This document shows positions 7,190 through 11,768 of a stretch of DNA of 11,768 bases, in pieces. Within the stretch, counting starts at the first letter, position 1, and every line of letters begins with the position of its first letter. The stretch lies in the NCBI GenBank assembly GCA_044507975.1, contig JBIQIQ010000073.1, positions 1 to 11,768 of the forward strand, given 5' to 3'. This stretch comes from DASRWD01 sp044507975. Lineage in GTDB: Bacteria > Deinococcota > Deinococci > Deinococcales > Trueperaceae. A program made the translations under genes and the position numbers. The notes beneath the pieces were generated by a model. That model did no database searches. It saw nothing but the letters and a program-made list of their open reading frames with translations, and was not told where the DNA came from.

Positions 7190-8270
7190 GTACGACGTTC
7201 TCCTCATCGCGCACGGCAGCGACCACGGCGTCGGTGAACTCCGCCGTCGAGCGCGTGCCGCCGAGGTCTGGCGTGGGGTCGGCGGCGAGCGCCGCGGCCA
7301 CGGCGCTCTCCAACGCGGCGGCGGCCTCGGGCGCCTCGAGGCTGTGCCTCAGCATCAGCGCCGCCGAGAGCATGGTGCCCGTGGGGTTGGCGACCCCCTG
7401 GCCCGCGATGTCCGGCGCGCTACCGTGCACCGGCTCGTAGAGGCCGACGGCCCCGCCCAGGCTCGCCGAAGGCAGGACGCCGAGCGAGCCGGGTATGACG
7501 GCCGCGAGGTCGGACAGGATGTCCCCGAAGAGGTTGCCCATCACCAGGACGTCGAAGGCGCCCGGATCGCGCACGACCTGCATCGCAGCGTTGTCGACGT
7601 AGAGGTGCTCGAGCCTCACGTCCGGGTACTCCTCGCGGTGCACCTCCACGACCACGTCGCGCCAGAACTGCGAGACGTCGAGCACGTTCGCCTTGTCCAC
7701 GTTGGTGACCAGGTTGCGGCGTCCGCGAGCGGTCTCGAAGGCGAGCCGGGCGATGCGCTCGACCTCGTGCCGCTGGTAGACCATCGTGGACAGCCCCTCG
7801 TCGGGCCCGTTGTGCGACGGCTTGCCGAAGTAGATGCCGCCCGTCAGCTCCCGGAAGATGACGAGGTCGGTCCCCTGGGCGCGCTCGGGGCGCAGGGGGG
7901 ACAGGCGCTCGAGGCCCGGGAAGACCTTCACTGGTCTGAGGTTCGCGAACACGCCCAGGTGGCGCCGGAGACCGAGTATCGCGCTCTCGACGCGTTGCTC
8001 GCGCGGCAGACGGTTCCAGGGATGGTCGCCGACCGGACCTCCCACCGAGCCGAGCAGCACGGCGTCGGCCTGGCTGACCTCCGCTCGCGTCTGCTCCGGG
8101 AACGCCGTCCCGTGCGTCTCGATCGCGTTCCCTCCGAACGGCAGGGGCAGGTACTCCAGGTTCAGGCCGAATCGCCGGGCGACCGCGTCGAGGGCCGCCA
8201 GGGTGGCCTCCACCACCTCCGGGCCCACGAAGTCGCCCGGCAGGACAGCGACGCGCTTCGGAGCGCTCAC
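7182..8270 (-). CDS. leuB: 3-isopropylmalate dehydrogenase
   Basis: LeuB oxidatively decarboxylates 3-isopropylmalate with NAD to the keto acid before leucine. The 362-residue protein keeps the expected substrate and metal residues: R102, R112 (NLRP), R140 and Y147 (RELTGGIYFG), K193 (NVDKANVLD), D226 (YVDNAAM), D250 and D254 (GDILSD). The NAD-binding region YEPVHGSAPDIAGQGVANP (278-296) is intact. It reads close to Thermus LeuB in many segments. One oddity is LPGDFVGPEV (10-19), where the family almost always has GDGIGPEV. The GTG start overlaps the leuD stop in GTGA (8267-8270). The C-terminus carries a short charged tail that extends beyond the core and encodes the ilvD ribosome site. Confidence 0.94.
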   Translation of the reverse strand: MSAPKRVAVLPGDFVGPEVVEATLAALDAVARRFGLNLEYLPLPFGGNAIETHGTAFPEQTRAEVSQADAVLLGSVGGPVGDHPWNRLPREQRVESAILGLRRHLGVFANLRPVKVFPGLERLSPLRPERAQGTDLVIFRELTGGIYFGKPSHNGPDEGLSTMVYQRHEVERIARLAFETARGRRNLVTNVDKANVLDVSQFWRDVVVEVHREEYPDVRLEHLYVDNAAMQVVRDPGAFDVLVMGNLFGDILSDLAAVIPGSLGVLPSASLGGAVGLYEPVHGSAPDIAGQGVANPTGTMLSAALMLRHSLEAPEAAAALESAVAAALAADPTPDLGGTRSTAEFTDAVVAAVRDEENVVHV

Positions 8271-8875
8271 CCGGTCACCGCATGCCCGAGCTCCCGAGCC
8301 TTCCTCGCGACCTCGGGGAGACCCTCGAGCAGCTCCGCGAGCGGGTCGTACGTGCCGGTCATCAGTGCCTTCCTGGCGCTCTCTGGCATGGCGGCAGCGT
8401 AACCCCGGTCGCCGGCCTCGACCCTCATCGCCTCCAGGTCGACGCGCACCTCCAGCGCGGGCTCGGCCAGGACGCGGTGGGTCAGGTCGGCGAGGTCGTC
8501 CGGCGTGAGTCGCAGGCAGGGGAGCCCGATGCCGGTGGAGTTGCCGAAGAAGATCTCGGCGAAGCTGCCCGCGACCACCGCTTGGAACCCGGCGCGCGCG
8601 ATCGCCTGCGGGGCGTGCTCGCGGCTCGAGCCGCAGCCGAAGTTCGCGCCGCTCACTAGGACGGCCGCGCCGGCGCGGGACGGCTCGTCGAGCGGGTGGC
8701 CCTTGGGAGTGCCGTCCTCCGCGAAGCGCTCGTCGATGAACAGGGCTTCGCCGAGGCGCTCGAACGTGACGCTCTTGAGGAAGCGGGCGGGGATGATGCG
8801 ATCGGTGTCGATGTCGTCTCCCGGGATGGCGACAGCGGTTCCCGCCACCCGGACGACGGGCTGGAAGGCGCTCAC
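8267..8875 (-). CDS. leuD: 3-isopropylmalate dehydratase small subunit
   Basis: LeuD is the swivel domain that combines with LeuC to isomerise 2-isopropylmalate to 3-isopropylmalate. At 202 residues it is of bacterial length. It has DDIDTDRIIPARFLK (20-34) and GANFGCGSSREHAPQAIA (76-93), the conserved loop that closes over the substrate, then SFAEIFFGNSTGIGLP (104-119). The GTG at 8875 overlaps the leuC stop in GTGA, and GAGG lies 7-8 bases upstream within leuC. Its stop overlaps the leuB start in the same way, so leuC, leuD and leuB are likely translationally coupled, which fits a stoichiometric LeuCD complex. Confidence 0.94.
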   Translation of the reverse strand: MSAFQPVVRVAGTAVAIPGDDIDTDRIIPARFLKSVTFERLGEALFIDERFAEDGTPKGHPLDEPSRAGAAVLVSGANFGCGSSREHAPQAIARAGFQAVVAGSFAEIFFGNSTGIGLPCLRLTPDDLADLTHRVLAEPALEVRVDLEAMRVEAGDRGYAAAMPESARKALMTGTYDPLAELLEGLPEVARKARELGHAVTG

Positions 8876-10305
8876 GCGACGACCTCGCGAAGGGCGCCGA
8901 ACACCTCGCGAGCGTCCGACACCGCTCCGGTGACGGCCGCGGCCGCGACCATGACAGGGCTCATCAGCACCGTGCGACCGGTGGGGGAGCCCTGCCTGCC
9001 CTTGAAGTTGCGGTTGGACGACGACGCGCAGAGCTGGTCGCCCTCGAGCCTGTCCGGGTTCATCGCCAGGCACATCGAGCAGCCGGCGTCGCGCCACTCG
9101 AAGCCGGCCGCCTTCAGCACGCGGTCGATCCCGAGACGCTCGCACTCGCTCTTGACGTGCTCGGAGCCCGGCACGGCGATCGCCCGCACTCGCGGATGGA
9201 CCCGCCTGCCGTCCATGACCTTGGCGACCTCCTCGAAGTCGGAGAGGCGGGCGTTGGTGCAGGAGCCGAGGAACGCGACGTCGACCGGCGTGCCCGCGAT
9301 GGGCTGGCCGCCCTCGAGCTGCATGTGGGCCAGGGCCTCCTCGATGGCGCGCCGCTCCCCCTCGGGCACGTCGGACGGGCGCGGGACCCTCTCGGTGATG
9401 GCGACCGACTGCCCCGGGTTGATGCCCCAGGTCACGGTCGGCGGCACGTCCTCCGCGCGGATCCTCACCACGTCGTCGTACGCGCAGCCCGGGTCGGAGC
9501 GGAACGACAGCCACCGTTCGGCGGCCGCGTCGAGGTCGGCTCCCTGCGGGGCGTAGCGGCGTCCCTCGAGGTAGCGCACCGTCGTCTCGTCGGGCTGGAC
9601 GTAGCCGAAGCGCGCCCCGCCCTCGATGGACATGTTGCAGACGGTCATACGCTCCTCCATCGTCATCGCGTCGAAGACGTCGCCCGCGTACTCGTACGCG
9701 TAGCCGACGCCGCCGTTGACGCCGAGCGTCCGGATGATGTGGAGGATCACGTCCTTGGCGTAGACGCCAGGGCGGAGCTCGCCGTCGACCTCGATGCGGC
9801 GCAGCTTGGGCTTGCCGAGTGCGAGCGTCTGCGTGGCGAGCACGTCGCGGACCTGCGTGGTGCCGATACCGAAGGCGATCGCGCCGAAGGCCCCGTGGGT
9901 GCTGGTGTGGCTGTCGCCGCACGCGATCGTCGTGCCGGGCTGGGTGAGGCCGAGCTCCGGGCCGACCATGTGGACGATCCCCTGGCTGCCCGACCCGACG
10001 TCGAAGAACTCGATGCCATGCTCGGCGACGTTGCGGCGCAGGTGGGCGATCATCTCGGCGGCGAGCGGGTCCTCGAAGGGCTCGACGCGGGTGTGCGTCG
10101 GCACGATGTGATCGACGGTCGCGAAGGTGCGCTCGGGCATCGAGACCTCGAGGCCCAGGTCGCGCAGCATGCCGAACGCCTGGGGGCTCGTCACCTCGTG
10201 CACGAGGTGGGTGTCGATGAACAGCTGCGTCTGGCCGCTCCCCAGGGTGCGGACCGCGTGCGAGTCCCACACCTTGTCGAGGAGGCTCCTTGGGCTACGG
10301 TGCAT
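8872..10305 (-). CDS. leuC: 3-isopropylmalate dehydratase large subunit
   Basis: LeuC is the [4Fe-4S] aconitase-family large subunit. The 477-residue protein has FIDTHLVHEVTSPQAF (29-44), ACGDSHTSTHGAFGAIAFGI (128-147) and the cluster ligands C349 (GSCTNARLSDF), C409 and C412 (GCSMCLAMNPD), nearly the same positions as E. coli C347/C407/C410. SSSNRNFKGRQG (428-439) is also intact. The ATG at 10305 has GAGAGG (10316-10311) 5 bases upstream. It is the first enzyme gene of the leu-ilv run and follows a leader with a short ORF and a terminator-like hairpin, so it is likely under leucine-responsive attenuation. No leuA lies in the window. Confidence 0.95.
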   Translation of the reverse strand: MHRSPRSLLDKVWDSHAVRTLGSGQTQLFIDTHLVHEVTSPQAFGMLRDLGLEVSMPERTFATVDHIVPTHTRVEPFEDPLAAEMIAHLRRNVAEHGIEFFDVGSGSQGIVHMVGPELGLTQPGTTIACGDSHTSTHGAFGAIAFGIGTTQVRDVLATQTLALGKPKLRRIEVDGELRPGVYAKDVILHIIRTLGVNGGVGYAYEYAGDVFDAMTMEERMTVCNMSIEGGARFGYVQPDETTVRYLEGRRYAPQGADLDAAAERWLSFRSDPGCAYDDVVRIRAEDVPPTVTWGINPGQSVAITERVPRPSDVPEGERRAIEEALAHMQLEGGQPIAGTPVDVAFLGSCTNARLSDFEEVAKVMDGRRVHPRVRAIAVPGSEHVKSECERLGIDRVLKAAGFEWRDAGCSMCLAMNPDRLEGDQLCASSSNRNFKGRQGSPTGRTVLMSPVMVAAAAVTGAVSDAREVFGALREVVA

Positions 10306-10310
10306 CTGTA

Positions 10311-10316
10311 CCTCTC
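10311..10316 (-). promoter_or_regulatory. leuC ribosome binding site
   Basis: GAGAGG on the - strand lies 5 bases before the leuC ATG. It comes after the leader terminator hairpin, so leuC is translated only from transcripts that read through the hairpin. Confidence 0.7.
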
Positions 10317-10332
10317 AGTCCCGCGAACATGG

Positions 10333-10365
10333 AAAGACCCCCGGCCGCGGGTCGGGCCGGGGGTC
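10333..10365 (-). terminator. Intrinsic terminator / attenuator hairpin before leuC
   Basis: On the - strand, GACCCCCGGCC (10365-10355) pairs perfectly with GGCCGGGGGTC (10346-10336): 11 bp, almost all G-C, with an 8-base loop, followed directly by TTTCC (10335-10331). It lies between the leader ORF stop and the leuC ribosome site, 27 bases before the leuC ATG. A terminator inside an operon leader suggests attenuation. The T-run is short, which weakens it as a stand-alone terminator. Confidence 0.7.
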
Positions 10366-10428
10366 GTGCAGAGCGATGAACGGGTGCGCCCTAGGCGCCG
10401 GCGTCCGAGCCCTGGGACCCCACGCTCG
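10354..10428 (-). promoter_or_regulatory. Candidate attenuator switch: protector and antiterminator pairings
   Basis: Directly after the CTA CTA codons, CGAGC (10428-10424) can pair with GCTCG (10410-10406). The second arm lies within GGGCTCGG (10412-10405), which can instead pair with CCGGCCC (10360-10354) in the left arm of the terminator: 7 bp with one bulged U. A ribosome waiting at CTA CTA would cover the first arm, freeing the second to block the terminator. A competing 6-bp option pairs GGGGTC (10421-10416) with GACCCC (10365-10360). Pairings were found by eye; no energies were computed. Confidence 0.45.
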
Positions 10429-10492
10429 CTAGTAGCTGGGCGCCGGGCTGCGGACGCGCGCTGACGAGCGAAGTGGCGTGGCTCATGGGCAT
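10391..10492 (-). CDS. Putative leucine leader peptide of the leuC operon (33 aa, leaderless)
   Basis: A 33-codon ORF begins with ATG at 10492, 7 bases after a TATACT box, so the transcript probably starts at the ATG. It reads MPMSHATSLVSARPQPGAQL and continues to a TAG at 10391-10393. Leucine codons are CTC at position 9 and tandem CTA CTA at positions 20-21 (10435-10430). CTA is uncommon in this GC-rich window, where most Leu codons are CTG or CTC, so the pair should be sensitive to charged leucine tRNA. The stop lies 25 bases before the terminator hairpin of the leuC leader. I infer a regulatory peptide whose translation speed controls readthrough; it resembles no protein I know. An alternative start is the second ATG at 10486. 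Confidence 0.6.
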   Translation of the reverse strand: MPMSHATSLVSARPQPGAQLLASVGSQGSDAGA

Positions 10493-10499
10493 CGCGCGG

Positions 10500-10530
10500 A
10501 GTATAACGCGGGTCCTCGACGAGGCGTCAA
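10500..10530 (-). promoter_or_regulatory. Promoter of the leuC leader and operon
   Basis: On the - strand, TTGACG (10530-10525, 5 of 6 matches to TTGACA) and TATACT (10505-10500, 5 of 6 to TATAAT) are separated by 19 bases, or 18 if the overlapping TTATAC is taken. The spacing is a little long, but both hexamers stand out in GC-rich surroundings. The -35 lies only 18 bases beyond the stop of the upstream ATP-grasp gene. The -10 ends 7 bases before the leader ATG, predicting a leaderless start. Confidence 0.62.
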
Positions 10531-10548
10531 GCCGGCCGCCGGGCTGGG

Positions 10549-11649
10549 CTAGGACGAGGCCGGGCGCCGGCCGGCGGCCGCTGTCCCGGCCCCATCGCGA
10601 CGTGACGGGATCCTCGCGAGGAGGTCGTGGTGCGCGAGGAACCGCACCACCCGCTCGTCCTTGAGGTAGGGGTAGCCCTGGCGCTGGCTCTGGAGCGCGG
10701 CGTGGTGGTTGGCCTCGATCACGGCGAACCCCGGGGCGTCGTCCGTGATGACGACGTCCCAGCCGACGTAGGCCAGGCCGGGGTTCGACCGCATGACGCC
10801 CAGCAGCCGCTCGAGGACCACTTCTACGCGAGGGACCTTCACGCCGGCGATGGGCGCTCCCGTGTCCGGATGCGCCGCGATCCACTCGTTCCGGTTGGCG
10901 CCGAAGAGGAAGGTGGCGACGGGGCCCAGCTCGTGGGACGCGGGGTCGATGCGTCCGGCGAGGCCGCCGGCGGAGGCGTTGTCGACGGGAACGCTCCGCT
11001 CGCGCCCGAACCGGTGCAGCAGCGCGGCGACGAAAGGCTCGTAACCGGTGCCCGCTCCGCCGAATATGACGGCGCGGACGGTGTTGGCGCTGCCGGGGAA
11101 GATGCGAGCGGCGTACTCGGCCTGCCGGACGAACTCGACGACCATCGTGCCGTCGGCGGCGACGACCGCGCTCTCGGCCGCTGCGGGGTCGACGGTGCGC
11201 CCGTCCAGACGGATATCGCCGCCCTCGCGCTCGAGGAGCCTCACCCTCCGGCCCTTCTGCCCGAGCATCGGCTTGAGGACGAGTGGGCCGTCCGCCGCCC
11301 GCTCGAGGACCGCGCCAGTCGAACCGACGCCGGAGCCGTCGAGCGCCTTGACGTGCCCGTTCGCCGTGACGGCCAACACCCGCGGGATCGGCAGCTCGTC
11401 CCGGAACGCCTGCCAGAAGAGCACCTTGTTCGAGAGCAAGGCGGTCAGCGCCGGGCCGTTCAGCCTCATCAATGGGCTGAGCATCCGGCTGGGCAGGTAG
11501 TCGCGCGGGTCGTTGCGGTCGAACTCGAAGAAGGCGTAGGACTCGGGCGTGAAGCCGAGACGCGTCATCCTCAGGCGTTGCCGGAACGGAACGCCCGAGC
11601 GATCGACGTAGGCCTTCGCCGCGTCCTTGAGGAAACGCATGGCGTGCAA
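10549..11649 (-). CDS. Sugar-transfer-associated ATP-grasp protein
   Basis: A 366-residue ATP-grasp protein of the type called sugar-transfer associated, because relatives sit in exopolysaccharide clusters; the reaction is not established. Visible are LLSNKVLFWQAF (71-82), the ATP-binding Lys in PLVLKPMLGQKGRRV (122-136), VEFV (171-174), NTVRAVIF (189-196), VDNASAGGLAGRID (222-235), HPDTGAPIAG (260-269), AYVGWDVVIT (293-302) and FAVIEANHH (308-316), whose E312 and N314 match the metal ligands expected of ATP-grasp enzymes. The TTG at 11649 is chosen because AGGAGG lies exactly 8 bases upstream; the ATG three codons later would be 17 bases away. The tail is Arg/Ala-rich. No glycosyltransferase neighbour is visible, so context gives no substrate. 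Confidence 0.85.
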   Translation of the reverse strand: MHAMRFLKDAAKAYVDRSGVPFRQRLRMTRLGFTPESYAFFEFDRNDPRDYLPSRMLSPLMRLNGPALTALLSNKVLFWQAFRDELPIPRVLAVTANGHVKALDGSGVGSTGAVLERAADGPLVLKPMLGQKGRRVRLLEREGGDIRLDGRTVDPAAAESAVVAADGTMVVEFVRQAEYAARIFPGSANTVRAVIFGGAGTGYEPFVAALLHRFGRERSVPVDNASAGGLAGRIDPASHELGPVATFLFGANRNEWIAAHPDTGAPIAGVKVPRVEVVLERLLGVMRSNPGLAYVGWDVVITDDAPGFAVIEANHHAALQSQRQGYPYLKDERVVRFLAHHDLLARIPSRRDGAGTAAAGRRPASS

Positions 11650-11654
11650 GCCGT

Positions 11655-11667
11655 CAGCCTCCTAGGC
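11655..11667 (-). promoter_or_regulatory. Shine-Dalgarno of the ATP-grasp gene, inside a small inverted repeat
   Basis: AGGAGG (11663-11658) lies 8 bases before the TTG start. It overlaps the inverted repeat AGCCT-AGG-AGGCT (11667-11655 on the - strand), a 5-bp stem with a 3-base loop that could partly hide the ribosome site. The hairpin is small and may be chance. Confidence 0.4.
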
Positions 11668-11768
11668 TGTGAACAGAGACTAGCTGCTGCGGCCTCCTCG
11701 GCCGATGGCCGGCGGGCCGCTGACGCGCCCGAAGTCTCCGCCCACCCGTGGCGGCGGAGCGGTGCCGC
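11668..11768. other. Right-end stretch, no confident gene
   Basis: Two weak readings exist. On the - strand one frame is open from the window edge to a TAG at 11682-11680 and could be the last ~29 codons of an upstream gene, ending 30 bases before the ATP-grasp start. On the + strand an ATG at 11705 opens a Gly/Pro/Arg-rich frame to the edge without a visible ribosome site. An inverted repeat, CTCCGCC (11736-11742) with GGCGGAG (11753-11759), lacks a T-run on either side. None is decisive. Confidence 0.3.

Noticed and set aside
7190..7207. Upstream ATG for ilvD
   Set aside because: The GAGGAG site overlaps this codon and is well placed for the ATG at 7189 instead.
6969..8402. 477-codon + strand open frame across ilvD, leuB and leuD
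   Set aside because: It is antisense to three well-supported genes and its composition is that of a shadow frame.
8267..10270. 667-codon - strand frame merging leuD with sequence out of frame in leuC
   Set aside because: LeuD homology begins only at 8875; the extension is an off-frame reading of leuC, whose own frame shows all catalytic residues.
9157..10464. 435-codon + strand open frame opposite leuC and its leader
   Set aside because: Antisense to leuC, with repetitive Asp/Val/Arg/Ala composition and no family signature.
11736..11759. 7-bp inverted repeat as a terminator
   Set aside because: No T-run follows on either strand and such GC-rich repeats arise by chance in this composition.
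1..11768. CRISPR arrays, tRNA or rRNA genes, insertion sequences, defence or toxin systems
   Set aside because: No direct repeat array, no cloverleaf-like segment, no transposase or nuclease motif and no composition break was found by reading both strands; the window looks like core metabolism.

Overview
The window is a very GC-rich bacterial chromosome segment, densely packed with housekeeping metabolism and only short intergenic gaps. The proteins resemble Deinococcota versions: LeuB reads close to the Thermus enzyme, and several starts lie directly behind a TAnnnT -10 box, as in the leaderless genes common in Deinococcus. My best guess is a Deinococcota member such as a Trueperaceae lineage, but this is inference from remembered families, not a database result.

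Left part (1-3309, mostly + strand). The window opens inside a protein with an Ala/Asp/Glu-rich linker followed by a 2-oxoacid dehydrogenase E2 acyltransferase fold that has lost the catalytic His and Asp. A small PspC-domain membrane protein converges on it from the - strand. Divergent from pspC is a tight three-gene + strand operon, ubiX-ispD-ispE, joined by 4-base overlaps. It combines flavin prenylation with two successive steps of the MEP isoprenoid pathway.

Middle and right part (10530 down to 3290, all - strand). A long run of genes reads leuC-leuD-leuB-ilvD-thuA-like-Gfo/Idh-small metallopeptidase. Neighbouring genes overlap or are at most 20 bases apart, so one transcript could carry all seven. 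LeuC, LeuD, LeuB and IlvD serve branched-chain amino acid synthesis. The ThuA-like and Gfo/Idh proteins look like a sugar oxidoreduction pair. The last gene overlaps the end of ispE tail to tail.

The most interesting element is the 187-base leader ahead of leuC. It holds a promoter, a 33-codon ORF whose ATG lies 7 bases after the -10 box and so is predicted leaderless, a tandem pair of the uncommon Leu codon CTA, a small hairpin right after these codons, and a perfect 11-bp GC-rich hairpin followed by TTT just before leuC. This is the layout of a leucine-responsive transcription attenuator.

Upstream of that leader, on the same strand, is a sugar-transfer-associated ATP-grasp protein (TTG start, strong Shine-Dalgarno). 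The last ~120 bases at the right end hold no gene I can assign with confidence. I saw no tRNA, rRNA, insertion sequence, CRISPR array, prophage or defence system.
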